DNA from: Artemia franciscana
Taxonomy: Eukaryota; Arthropoda; Branchiopoda; Anostraca; Artemiidae
Reading direction: 5' to 3'
DNA length: 64,000 bases
Assembly (NCBI RefSeq): GCF_032884065.1
Contig: NC_088871.1
Span: forward strand, 19,240,944-19,304,943
Position 1 is the first letter of the stretch. Each line of letters begins with the position of its first letter. Of this stretch, positions 1-10,885 are shown piece by piece. A program made the translations under genes and the position numbers. The notes beneath the pieces were generated by a model. It saw only the letters and a program-made list of their open reading frames with translations. It had not been told where the DNA came from and made no database searches.

Positions 1-2089
1 AAATAGCCAAAAGGTCATTGAATTTCCAATGCAAGCCTTTTTTTTAGTCTGAAACAATGGGCTTGCCCCCTCCTCCCGCTTCATCTGAAATTCTGTATGA
101 CCTGCGAAATCATCATTGAGTTAAAGATAATTTAAACACTAATTCGAGAATTTACTAATTTCGATTTTTCTATAAATATTGGGTATCCAATTCATGGTTT
201 TGAAATGCTATTTTGTCAATGTCCAACTAAGCCTCGAAGAAAAAAGATTTCGAATCAAAGCGTCCTATTCACGAGTTTCTGATCTGGCTTAAAGACGTCT
301 TGAGAAAGAATGGACACTGTGTGTTACTCTGTTTTTGAGGTTACTTGCTTCTGTTCTGGTCCCCCCCTAAACAAAAAGTATCGATATTGAGCAGCTTAAT
401 CTAATTACATTAAATTTTTATGTACTTGTCCTGTTCTGTTTTACAGTGTTTGTTTTTGTTTCCTTCTGTTTCTTACTAAAATACGTTCACTTTTATTCTG
501 AACTTCGTGAGTGTATGAATTGAGAGCGTAGCGCTGCTTAGAATTTAGACAAGTCTGTTTTGGTAACTCTGGTATAATTTTAATTGGAATGACATGGGTT
601 AACACGTTTTGTCTATAGCCTTAGAAGAAAAAAAAACATCTCAAAAACGAATATGTCAGTAGGTAACTAAATTGGTAAACTTGTAGAGAGATATACTTCA
701 GAACAAGGTTAATAATCTCTCAATAATAAAACAAGTTTTGCCCTTTTAATCTGTATTGTTAACTATCTATGCATCCCGCGATAAGACTTTAAAATCCATT
801 CTCACTTAGTTTGCTTACGTCTAATGATATTTCTCGAGAACACCTCGTTACCATTCCTTTTTACCTGTTTACCATTCCTAACTTTAATATTACACTAGTG
901 CACATGACTCAAGGGACCCATTGATAGCGGATGCAACGAAGCTATGCAATTAGCCTCGATTAATCGTCAATGGAGTCGTTGGTCACTGACATAAATAAAA
1001 ATTGAAGGTAAGACATGTAAAGTTATCACTGTGTCTCTTAATAAGTGAACAATTCATTGTCTATTAATTGGATTACCCAATAATTATAATAGACACAGTG
1101 GTTTGACTTTTTAGCTTACATTGAATTGTTTAAATATCACCAAAAGCTATTTCCTTAAGTGCTTCTTTGAACACTCCACTCTGTCTGATGAGGTTGTTAG
1201 GTAGAGTTGAGGCAACATACTAGATGTGAGTTATTGACTACTATTTTGCTAACTCTATTATCAATTTAAAAACAGGCAACCGAATAACAAATCTGTTTAA
1301 TGCAAAACGTGATTTATTTTGCTAGGGTAAAAACTCAGTTATAAGCTCGTGTATTAAAACAACATCCATTAGATTTAGCCCTTAATTACGAAAAAGTGGT
1401 AACCAGGTAAAATACAAGACTCGGAAAATTTAAGAGAAAACTACGTTGATGGAATTATTCTCCATAACTATTTATGCTATTGGTGCAAATGCTGCCGAAA
1501 TAACGTCATGAAACCCCAAAGGAAAAAAACCTGTCAGAAAATTCACGGTGTTGAAGAATGCAGAGCAATAAAAATTTGAGAAAGCACATAAATTGGAAGA
1601 GGAAATTTGTTATGAAATATTACCCAATATAACTATATTTTGAAGTCTAATGAGTTTGAACCCGAAGAAGTACCCTGTGACTGCGTCTGAGAAGATATTT
1701 GCGTTGTGAAATTGAGGAATCGTACGCTTAGAGGAATTGCAGCATAATAAATTACATCATTCCACTGACGTTTTTGAGTAATGGGTGGTTTATTTGTGAT
1801 TTTTTTTTGTGCGATGTGTAACCTGTTTTGCCTTTATTTTATTATGCCCCCCGCCCCGCCATTATAGCTTGAAATTTGCAGACATGTATATATAATGAAT
1901 AAGGGTTAATGTTTTGGAATTTGGTTTTAGAACTAAAAAAAAGCATTCTGCTCGTTGATTGAAGCTTTATGTCAAGAGTTTAAAACCATATGATGACCAA
2001 GAGGGGGGGGGGGCAGACTAAAGCAACACTTTAGTCTGTTCGAGAAAGCTTTACCCTAGAAGTTCCTGGGGACTTCTAGCTGTCTGGCC
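1..2089. other. AT-rich stretch without recognisable gene
   Basis: No long ORF, no convincing exon and no transposon protein similarity is seen on either strand. The only local structure I note is a small inverted repeat at 1028-1100 and a G-run near 2004-2013. Confidence 0.5.
1028..1100. repeat. Short inverted repeat (10-bp perfect arms)
   Basis: CACTGTGTCT at 1028-1037 pairs with AGACACAGTG at 1091-1100, with weaker A/T pairing just inside the arms. It may be a worn miniature element or chance; no target-site duplication is obvious. Confidence 0.35.
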
Positions 2090-2870
2090 GGAAGCCGGCT
2101 AAAGCACTTCTGTGTAGACTTGAATCATATTTATTGGTTCCCGACTTGCAGTGGCTGTTCGCCTTTCTAAAGGCCCGGATGCTCTCGATAATTCCAATAA
2201 CATAAGCATTGTTACATGGAACATTATAGCATTGAAATAAACTTACCGTATTGATATTTTATCTGATGAGTTTAGGGATTTTAAACTTGACTTGTTAGGA
2301 GTTTACCAGGGTTGACTTATCACCTAAAGTTAGGGAAGTTCGTGTTGAAAAAATAGGATGTTTATACTGGGAGTGGAAAATTATGACGATTAAGGCACTT
2401 CCAAGTCTTTTCTAGGTTGAGAAAGTGTTCATAGCAGAATTTTAGCTGCACACTTTATGAATAAAAGGTGGAGGCACATGCCATGGTGGTATATGTCCCT
2501 GTCAAGCTCACTGACGACGACAATATTCATTCGGATGAATTTTACTCACAGTTGCAGGTAGGTGTGCAGCTAAGAGGGAGAGGGTCCCTCCCTCAAAGTT
2601 GCAAAGGGTCGGCGCGCAGCGCTGACGCCTTGGAATATAGCTTGTTTTTTGTTTAGGGTATGTATCAGCATTTGTCGGCACATTGGATGATTTTTTCGGT
2701 ACATTCTTTATACCCTCCCCCCTCAAACTCAAAACCTAAGCTGCGCCCTTGATTACAGGAATAAATAGACAATATTCCATGTAGAAATATGGTATTGCTA
2801 TTAGGTAACTTTAACGCTCAGGATGTTACACCTAAGAACAGATAGTATCCTGCCTTAAGGGTACTTAGCG
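2090..2870 (+). mobile_element. RTE-like LINE fragment, endonuclease region, broken
   Basis: Conceptual translation with frame changes gives the N-terminal part of an APE-type endonuclease: TWNIIALK near 2215, then YRIDILSDEF, KLDLLGVYQG, then VVYVPVKLTDDD and SDEFYSQLQ ending at 2557. It resumes at 2759 as IDNIPCRNMVLLLGNFNAQ. GNFNAQ corresponds to the GDFN motif of AP endonucleases. In-frame stops and frameshifts make it inactive. The same family recurs at 5.8-8.6 kb (+) and 9.8-10.9 kb (-). The RT part is absent here, which is unusual for a LINE fragment because 5' truncation is the norm; a later deletion is likely. Family assignment (RTE-like) rests on overall protein resemblance recalled without a search. 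Confidence 0.7.
2558..2758. mobile_element. 201-bp insertion inside the RTE endonuclease
   Basis: The endonuclease reading is interrupted exactly after ...TTGCAG (2557) and resumes at 2759 with GAATAAATAGAC, restoring the expected Q-E-x-I-D order. The insert ends with CAG, so a 3-bp CAG duplication flanks it. Its ends carry an imperfect inverted repeat: GGTGTGCAGCTAAGAGG near 2561 against the complement of AACCTAAGCTGCGCCC near 2733-2748, sharing a GCAGCT core. This looks like a miniature inverted-repeat element. There is no coding capacity beyond a chance ORF that crosses the junction. Confidence 0.55.
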
Positions 2871-4035
2871 TATGCAAGTAAGTACAATTGAAACAAGGGG
2901 ACAATTGCTTCACCTCCCTGAGAGCATAAATATTTCCTATCCATTGTAGTAAAAGAAATGCTATCCGTATGGAAGACAATAGAAAAAGTGCACTTTGGGA
3001 CCTAGGTTGCTGTGTTTTGCCCCCTCCCCCTTTGTCTTCATGTAAAATCGTTTTCATTTTAATGAAGATATTACTATCTATCAGAACGTTTAAGGTACTT
3101 TAATTTATTACCATAACTTCAAAGCCATCTATTGATAAACTAATAATAGCGCTGTTATACTTTTCGTACTGGATGCCTTGGGGCAACCAGCTATTTTATA
3201 TGGTATCCTATAGGCTACCACTCTTTGATCTCTAACGCCACACCAGTGTTGCTGACGGCTTCGTTAGAATATGGTTACGGGATCGAACGGTTAAAAGGAC
3301 CAAGCTATGTGCCAAGGTTGTCATAATCTGTGTCATCACTTACAATTTACATTTCTAGCTATCTCTTTGGAGGATAAACGGACCCCTCCGTCGATATATT
3401 AATAACGGTATCTCTTGCAAACTATCTTCCTACCCTGTCTGGGTTCGGGGAAAATAATCCTACACGGTTGGAGAAAATAAATAATTTTTAATCTCCCAAA
3501 GGTCAACTCCAACAAAACATGCATCCACAAACTATGAAAACAGACTATTGTGTCTCCTTGTAAGAAAATGAAGAGAAATCCCTGCCCCTTCCCCCTACAT
3601 TTGTATTGGTTGGTGTCTCTGTGTAGAAAGAGGTTATGAGATGAAATAAATAGAGCAGGAACTTCAAGGAAGGAGTGAGATTCTAAACAGATTTTGGTGA
3701 AGGCAGATTCGTCGTACAATGATTTGTCAGAAGAAATAGCTCATCCATAACTGGAGCCTATCAAAACTAGAAGCTCTGGGGTCTGTGTGTCACGTAGATT
3801 TTCAATTCAACCCATTTCAAAATGGTATGTGTCTCCGAGGAACTAGCGCAGAAGTATTTTATACGAGTAGAGAGACAAAACTCTTACAGCTATGATTTGC
3901 AGTCAAATTTTGGTGTACTTTTCTTCAATACAGATATTTTTAATACATATTCCAGTTATTTTCAATGAAAACCTAGGCACTCTAACCTAAAAATCCTTGC
4001 ATTATAAAGATATTCATATAAAAGACATTAAGAAA
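2871..4035. other. No recognisable feature
   Basis: AT-rich with scattered C/G-runs. ORFs in the region have no recognisable similarity and lack splice context. Confidence 0.4.
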
Positions 4036-4218
4036 TCACAATTCATTTTTTATTTCAATTTTGTCTTCTCTATCGAAATGCAACAGAAACTCAACAGGAG
4101 AAGGTTGAATTGCAACAGCAGCCTTGAATTTGGCAATAAACTCTTTTCCAACATAGAAATGAACTTCCCTATTCGAATCATTGAACTTGACAACTCTGAA
4201 CTCATTTGTCATACCCAA
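4036..4218 (-). CDS. Putative terminal coding exon, unknown protein
   Basis: On the minus strand a long pyrimidine tract and AG (4220-4219) precede an open stretch of 60 codons that ends in TGA at 4036. The peptide begins LGMTNEFRVVKFND and includes HFYVGKEFIAKFKAAVAIQP and VEFLLHFDREDKIE. It has balanced composition and alternating hydrophobic residues like a beta-rich globular domain, unlike the surrounding AT-rich noise. The first codon is at a phase-0 acceptor. I do not recognise the family. The exons at 5032-4943 and 9277-9193 on the same strand could be earlier parts of the same gene. Being a last exon is inferred from the stop codon; no poly(A) signal was assigned. Confidence 0.45.
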   Translation of the reverse strand: MGMTNEFRVVKFNDSNREVHFYVGKEFIAKFKAAVAIQPSPVEFLLHFDREDKIEIKNEL

Positions 4219-4942
4219 CTAAAAAAAAAGAAAATCAAACATAAAAAGGGTTAGATTTAAGGCATTAGGCTGAAGTATGCTTCATGGAAATGACACTTGA
4301 AAATTAATAGAAATACTACTTATATGGAACAAAATGAGAACTGGAGATTCGTGGCCGTTTAGCTATTCGTTGCAAAAAGCCGCTTAAGGGGCATCCTCTC
4401 CAAAAATACGATTGGACGCTTGATGCCTTGGCCTGGCCCTTGTGAACAATGGTCTCGGACCTTTGGCCCTCAAAATTGTGCAGACTATTGTTTGAAAAAG
4501 GCAACAGTTTTCTGAAACAAAATGGGCTCCTCATAATGGGCCATGAGAGGCCATTGAAAAAGCAACACATTTGGTATTACATTAAATAAGAGATACAGGA
4601 CCCCTTCATATTGTTTTGATCTATAATAACATTTTGAAAAATGTACATACCATTTAAGTAACTCCGTTTTACAAACCCTTTGGAAAATCAATTACGTGCA
4701 GCACTGGGAAAATCACTAAATTCTAGGGAAAATCGAAAATACGTGGCCTACCCCGCCCCCGAAAAAAATGGTCCTTACTATCTAGAATCATACTAATTCA
4801 GAAGTGTTGATAATCATATCCAGATGCACAATTCCTATGTATTTTGTTTGTGAAGCAAAGGTTTCAAACCAGTATATATATATAAAAAAAAAACAGAAGA
4901 GAATATTTATTTATTAGCTCTGCACTTTCAAAAGAAACTTAC
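4219..4942. other. No recognisable feature (possible intron)
   Basis: No supported exon or element. If the flanking minus-strand exons belong together this is an intron: a donor GTAAGT lies at 4942-4937 and the acceptor AG at 4220-4219. Confidence 0.35.
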
Positions 4943-5032
4943 CTATTTCTTTTTGTATACGAGTTGAGAAAGTATTTTAACAGATTTAATTACCAAAACA
5001 GTTGAAGCAAGTCCAAGTCCAATGAATCTGTT
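4943..5032 (-). CDS. Putative exon with a hydrophobic segment
   Basis: Minus-strand TTTCTTTTAG acceptor (AG at 5034-5033), then 90 nt open in phase 0, then GTAAGT donor (4942-4937). The encoded peptide NRFIGLGLASTVLVIKSV is followed by KILSQLVYKKK and looks like a membrane segment with a basic flank. The last in-frame codon before the donor is TAG, so either this is the C-terminus with a 3'UTR intron, or the exon is mis-phased or decayed. Both splice sites are strong. The function is unknown. Confidence 0.3.
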   Translation of the reverse strand, partial: NRFIGLGLASTVLVIKSVKILSQLVYKKK

Positions 5033-5769
5033 CTAAAAGAAACTAATAATAATAATGATAAAAAATAATAAGGATTAATAGCTCAAACTGACCATACAAA
5101 TTTTGGCCATTGACTAGGGCTATTTTTAAGGAAATTTTAACCAGGCTCATAGTAAAACTATTTGAACTACTTCTACGGTAGTAGTGACAAAAAATCTACT
5201 TTTTTGCTGAGTATTTGGTGTGAAACTTATAGTGACAATAAAAAAAAGAAACATCAATGTGTCCCTTTTTTTCAATTTTTACTGGAAAAGCTATACGAAG
5301 TTGACAGGTTTGATGTTATCCTCTCTTCTTGATATTGCAGAAGCACCAGAGTTTTTCCGCCACACCTGGTATTTGAAATTCAGACTTTACTTTGGAATTT
5401 GTTTTAACCGTAAGCTACCCAGACTCACGGTTATATATATCAGCTGTTCTATGAAAAAAACAGTTTGTATTGGCAAATTTTCGGAAAAATAGCTATAAAA
5501 TGAATATAAACAGGTTGAAGCCAGTACGATGATTTTGGATCGCTTAAGCCTTTCATATTTAAACTAAAACTAACCAATAAGATGAAATTTTACTGCTTTA
5601 AAAATCCAATAATATTTCCATTGAGTGCCATTCTTTGATCAGAAAAATATCGATTTATCTCTTTCATTAGAATAATAATAAATAATGACTTATCACAGCA
5701 CAAAGCTGTCAAAGGCAAACATACCAGCGCAAAGAGACTAACCAGAACCATGACTATAAACAGCAGTGG
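5033..5769. other. No firm feature
   Basis: Some minus-strand open segments occur, for example one encoding EINRYFSDQRMALNGNIIGF near 5660-5590, but the candidate acceptor there is pyrimidine-poor. I do not annotate it as an exon. Confidence 0.35.
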
Positions 5770-8625
5770 AGGGTGACCTTGAGGAGTGGCAACCCTCGAG
5801 GGAACCTTAGCGCAATGCATCGAAGGTAATAGGATTGCGTGTGCAGGATTTAGACTCTTCTTGATGAAGAGCATTGCCAAGTGTGGAAAACCATTCTGTG
5901 ACAACGATGGGCCCAGGATAGCACAATGCCTCCATTCATACCGGAGGTCGCAGAGATTTCTTGTTGTCCCAATCTAAGCCGGCTTAAGAGCTTCGTATAT
6001 GCTTGAGAAGATGAGTTGGTTCTTGTTCTGCACTGATATTTGGGATTGTTGCTTTTCCTGGTGCCATAGTAATTTCAATGATTTAAATAATGTGAAATTT
6101 GGAATCTCTCAACGTTAAAAAACAACCATCGTATTGACATTCTGTCAATTTAGACGCTTTGAACTGGACTTATTGAAAGTTTCAGAAACTCATATCCCAT
6201 GGGTAGGAAACATCAAATTAGGCGATATTTAATTTATTTACTCAGACAGGAAAGATGGGGTACATAGGCGGGAAGTAGGGCTCATGATGAATAAGGAAGC
6301 TGTTAAGTCTTGCTTAGGTTAGAATAGTTTACATGGCAGTATCACGGTAGGACAGCAAACATTATAGATTTTGTTATAGTAAATTGAAGACTGGCAGAAT
6401 CGAAACAAGATACTAAAGTATATAGGAGTGCTTTTATCGACGTTAAAAGTAAAGATCAACATCTAGTAGAATCTAGGGTTAATTTAAGCCGAAATTTGGG
6501 AAGGATAACCGGAATGAGAGTTTGAGCAAAATTTCTAGGAGCAGTTTAATATAAACTGGAGAGTCTAAGATTTGAAAATGTAGACGACGGATGGAATAAT
6601 ATTAGAAAAATAATTTGGGAAGTTTCAGATGATGTCTCAGCTAATTTAGAAACACAGCTAGGAATATTAGTGAAAATGCTTTATGTTTAACAGAGAGAAA
6701 GAGAGACCTGTACAAGGACTATTTGAGTGATAGATCATATGAAAATAATAGGAATGTAAAGGAAGTGGAGAAAGCATTAAAATGTGAATTAAGGAGGTTT
6801 AAAGTGGAAGCCATGGATAAAACTACTGAAGATCTGGAAGCCAGGAGGCATAATAGTAAATACTGTACCGGCATGCTAAAAAATTGAGGGGGAACAACTA
6901 ACATGGCCTTGTCCCAGTTAAAGATGGTAACGGGGCTACAATTAGTGATAAGGAAAGAATTAAAGAGAGGCGGGCAGAATATTTTGAAAATGTGCTAACC
7001 CGTAATAAAGTCACAGGAAACGATATAGATAAGAATAAAAACAATTATGACACTTCGGAAGTTAAGGAAGATTTATTTTGGGAGGATGAATTAGTGGAAG
7101 TACTAAAAGAATCAAAAAAATAATAAGACTCCAGGTGTTGATTGTTTTGTGACTGAGTTTCTATAAATATGGCGATTCTGAAGTTAGAGATAAATTATCG
7201 AAGATATTCTTAATATGATTTTGAAAAAGGGCAAGTACCAAGCGATTTTAGGAAAACTTTAATTAACCCTCTAGAACAAAGTTGATTATAGTGAGTGTGG
7301 TAATTACAGAGGCATTAGCTTAGTTTCTGTCGGAAGCAAATTACTTAGCATAATGATACTGATGAGACTTGTAGATGATGTACATAAAAGCTTTAAGAGA
7401 AGAACAGTGTGGTTTTAGGAAGCGGAGAGGATGCGTCGGCCAAACTTTCACTCTTAGAATTATAAGTGAGAAGTGTCTGATTCATCAGACCCCTTTAGTC
7501 CTTAGTTATGTAGATTATGAGCAAGCGTTTGCTAGATCCGATGGAAGAGCTGTAGCGAAGGTTCTATCCTTGCGTGGCATAACAGATAAATACGTTTAAG
7601 TGATAAGTCTTATGTGCGAGAACAACATTATCATGGTTAAGGTAGGAAATGAGATTAGTAGCTGGTTTCGTATTGAATCAGCATTCAAGCAAGGTTGCGT
7701 TCTATCCCCATTTTTATGAACCATTTTGATGGAATTTCTCTAAGGAGGACAGGAAAGACTATGGGAGAGCACGGAATCAAGTAGGGGAGTAAAACTCTCC
7801 TAGACTTAGATTATGCTAATGACTTGAGCATCCTTGATGTAAATGTCACCAAAATGAATGCATTTTGGAGGTTTTAAGAGTTCAGGGTGCAAGAATACTT
7901 CTGTTAATTAATACTAAGAAGACTAAGCCACTAAGACTGGGAATCAGCGAATGTATAGAGGTAATGTTAGGCAACAAAAAGATCGATCATGTAGACAAGT
8001 TTACTTACCTAGTTAGTAGTATTAGTAAAGACAGTGCATTCAACAAAGATGTTACAAGTAGAATAACCAGGATCCAGGGTATTTTTTCATAATTGAAAAA
8101 AATTTTGGAAGAATAAAAACGTAAGTCTGCAAACCAAGATTGGAATATTGGAGCTACAATAATGACAATCGTCAAGTATGGCTCTGAAGTGCGGGCGCTC
8201 TAAAAAACGGAGGAGGATTTGTTAGATGTTTTCCAGAGTAATTGTCTACGATTTGTGTTAGGTACCCGTCTGACTGACCGCATTTAAACAGTAAGCTGTA
8301 CAAAAATGTAGTTCAATCTCACTTCATAGGGCTATAATGAGAAAAAAGGTTAGAATGGCTAAGACACGTTTTGCACATAAAAGATAACACATTGCAAAAG
8401 ATCGTTCTTTTTAGCCAACCTTCTAGTTCCAAACGAAAAGCAGGTCGTCCCCAAATGGGTGGGAGGAGATCGTAAGGAAACATTTAAGGGAAGTTTGAAC
8501 TTCCTAAGAGGATGTAAAGAGCGAGGCTTTGAATAGATTTGAAAAGAGAAGCATGCATAGCTGCGCTGGCCTCAGGAGGCTTTTTGCTGCAGTGAGTTGT
8601 TAATAGTAGTAGCAGTAGTATTTTA
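5770..8625 (+). mobile_element. RTE-like LINE, near full length but decayed
   Basis: Translating with frame jumps reveals ordered pieces of one element. Around 5786-5977 is a 5' segment (RIACAGFRLFLMKSI, RRSQRFLVV). Near 6130-6340 is the start of the endonuclease (RIDILSI, LDLLKVSETHIPWVG, GLMMNKEAVKSCLG). Near 6355-6480 is its end (TANIIDFVIVN, DVKSKDQHLVESRVNL). The pre-RT linker follows at 6600-7130, the RT at 7270-8060, and the C-terminal domain at 8060-8600 (TEEDLLDVFQSNCLRFVLGT, EALNRFEKRSMHSCAGLRRL). Around 6335-6355 the middle of the endonuclease is missing. The 3' end is a short TAG-rich tail (TAGTAGTAGCAGTAGTA, ~8605-8622), as expected for RTE-type LINEs. Multiple stops and frameshifts show it is dead. 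Confidence 0.8.
7270..8060 (+). pseudogene. Reverse transcriptase domain of the RTE-like element
   Basis: Recognisable blocks are CGNYRGISLVSVGSKLLSIM, EEQCGFRKRRGCVGQTFTLR, PLVLSYVDYEQAF (palm motif A region), SAFKQGCVLSPF (motif B) and DLDYANDLSILD, where YAND stands at the position of the catalytic YADD box. The YADD-to-YAND change removes a catalytic aspartate. Together with at least three frame changes it confirms loss of activity. The segment from 7865 (EVLRVQGARILLLINTKKTK) is the usual thumb-proximal block. Confidence 0.8.
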
Positions 8626-9192
8626 TCAACAGGGTTTCCAATCCTTGAGCCCCTTGTAGCAGGCCGGTTTAAACAACAGCTCATGAGGTTTCCGGGCAAT
8701 GCTTTATCCATTGTACTGCCCCTTTTATGTTTTAGATGGTTCAATATTTTGTAATTGCTTCTTATAAATGCACCAAACTTTCGGATGATTACTGAGACGT
8801 CGTTTACTCTCTATGAAGAATCACAACAAGTAGCTTAAAAATTGATAACATCGAAAGCAGAAATCAAATATTCATACTTGAAGGGAACATCCAAACGTCA
8901 GCTGCCCTCCTCCAGATGGAAAAAACACAAACAATTTCCAAAGCTCTTCTAGAAAAAAATTGCTTAACCTCCATCAAAATGGACAAATTTCTGTTCCCTT
9001 CCCACGTAGAAATTTGTTTTGTATACACTTGGACAGGAGCGTTTATTGAGCAAAAAAGAGCTAAAGTATAAAAATGCCAGATGGTTGTTCCATAAGAAAA
9101 AAAGAAAAGGAATAATTAGAAAAAGACTATGGAAAAGGATTACCGATGGAAAAAGCTTTTCTGCCAAACAAAGCTTAAAAAACAAGGCTTAC
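8626..9192. other. No recognisable feature
   Basis: Sequence between the RTE 3' end and the putative minus-strand exon. No coding or repeat signal is recognised. Confidence 0.35.
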
Positions 9193-9277
9193 CTCACCAT
9201 ACAACTGCCTAATGTAGCCATTCACCGCTTTTTCGATGTATTTTTCTGATAAAAGCATCCCATTCTTCAAACACTCT
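9193..9277 (-). CDS. Putative internal exon, unknown protein
   Basis: Minus-strand ATTTTAG acceptor (AG at 9279-9278) precedes 85 nt, ending in GAG|GTAAGC at 9193. One base completes a preceding codon; then 28 codons are open, encoding ECLKNGMLLSEKYIEKAVNG followed by YIRQLYGE. Helix-rich charged composition and two good splice sites support a real host exon. I cannot name the family. It may belong to the same minus-strand gene as the exons near 5.0 and 4.1 kb, with the RTE-like insertion (5.8-8.6 kb) lying in its intron. Confidence 0.4.
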
Positions 9278-9829
9278 CTAAAATGTATACCATATCAAAA
9301 TGTAATAATAGACAAATCAAAAGACATAGGGGTGTATGTAAAATAAGCTTCATCCAGAGACCCTCATTACCTGGGGAAATCACTTACAAATATTTACGAA
9401 AAATTGTAGACAGGTTTGTATCCGAATTATTTTTACACAAACAAATGTCTGAAGTAAGTTAAAAACGATTTGGATAATTTAATCCAAATAAAGAGGGGAG
9501 TAAGAACTCCGCGCTGGGGCCTTCCAGATTGAAAATTCTTGCACAATTGAACAGAGTGTCAAAAAGTCTACCTTTCTTACAAAATTTTATTAACAAGGCC
9601 TCTTTTATAAATAGAATATTTACATAATTTTGGCTCTTACTGCATGGTTCCATTACTTGTGTCATCACACAGGCACGTTTTTTAGTCTTTAACCCCCAGT
9701 ACAACAACACAGCAGCTCACGCTCCTCCTCTACCCTTAAGTATTCAAAGCTCCACTCTTTATCTTCTCCTATAAAGTTTTAATTTCCTTTAACTACTTCT
9801 TTATACTTTCTTTATCCTATTCAAGGACT
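9278..9829. other. No recognisable feature
   Basis: No exon or transposon similarity seen. Confidence 0.35.
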
Positions 9830-10885
9830 AACTTCTTTTTGTTTGGCCCCAGATGGATGATCAGAAAGCACAATATTTGGCAATCTATCATTCTTCATCT
9901 GTAAAACGTATCCTAGCCATCTCAACCTTGCTTTCATTATAGCCCTAAAAAGTGGGACCAAACCACGATTTTCCTCCAGCTTGTTGTTTGACAATTACTC
10001 TTGAAAACATTTAACAGATCTTCCTCAGCCTTTTGAAGCACTCACAGTTCAGAACCAGACTTGACCACGCTCACTGTCATAGCTTTTCTAATACTAGTTT
10101 ACAGACTTGTCTTTCCGTTCTTTCAAACTCTTTTCAATTGTAAAAAAAAACACATACCCTTGGCAGTACTACTTTTGCATCTTCAATGCATCCATCTTTA
10201 CTAATAATCCTTAATACATCTTATTGTTACCATACATAAAACTTCACCTTAATTTTCTCCTAGTTTAGGTGACTTGGTACTCTTAACATTAATCTCCGAC
10301 CCTATTCATGCTCATACATCTAGTAGAGTTTAACTTCTCACTTGATTCCCTGTTCTCTCTGATTCCCATAGCCTTTATCATATTCTTTGGGACAAAGTTC
10401 ATCAAAATAATTCACACAAGCAGTGATTCAACATAAGCCTGCTTAACTACTGAATCAACACCAAACTAGCACTAGCCCCACTTCTTACTTCAAATGCAAC
10501 AATATTGTTCCTGTACATAGCACTAAACGCCTCAAAATACTTATCTAGTACGCGATATAACATGCAAGGACAGGATCTTCACTAAAGCACTTTTACTGGT
10601 TGGTTCAAATGCCTGTTCACAATTTATAAAATAAAGACTAAAGAGGTCTAATGATTCAGACATGTCTTATTTATTAATCAAAGAATTAAAATGAGGCGTA
10701 CACATCCCTCCCTTCAGAAAATCACACTTTTCTTCTCTTACAACTTTATCTACAGCATCTCTTAGTTTAATAAGCATTACCAGGCTAAATAATTTGTTTC
10801 CTAAAGAAATCAAGCTACTTCCTCTGTAATTACCACAATCGCTCTTATCACTTTTCTTATAAAGAGGTTTTTGTTCCTCTGTCAT
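9830..10885 (-). mobile_element. RTE-like LINE fragment (RT to C-terminus), minus strand
   Basis: A third, more degraded copy of the family. Reading the minus strand from 10885: KPLYKKSDKSDCGNYRGSS, SLGNKLFSLVMLIKLRDAVD, VVREEKCDFLKGG, then EQAFEPTSKSALVKILSL near 10600. Near 9960-9840 comes the C-terminal block (ARIRFTDEE, then SSIWGQTKR). The 5' half with endonuclease is absent, consistent with 5' truncation on integration. Many stops break the frame. It lies in inverted orientation to the 5.8-8.6 kb copy about 1.2 kb away, so the two could pair. Confidence 0.7.

Noticed and set aside
1183..1200. Hammerhead-ribozyme core (CTGATGAG) here and at 2262
   Set aside because: No matching CGAAAC strand at suitable distance; the 2262 motif is the SDEF codons of the LINE endonuclease.
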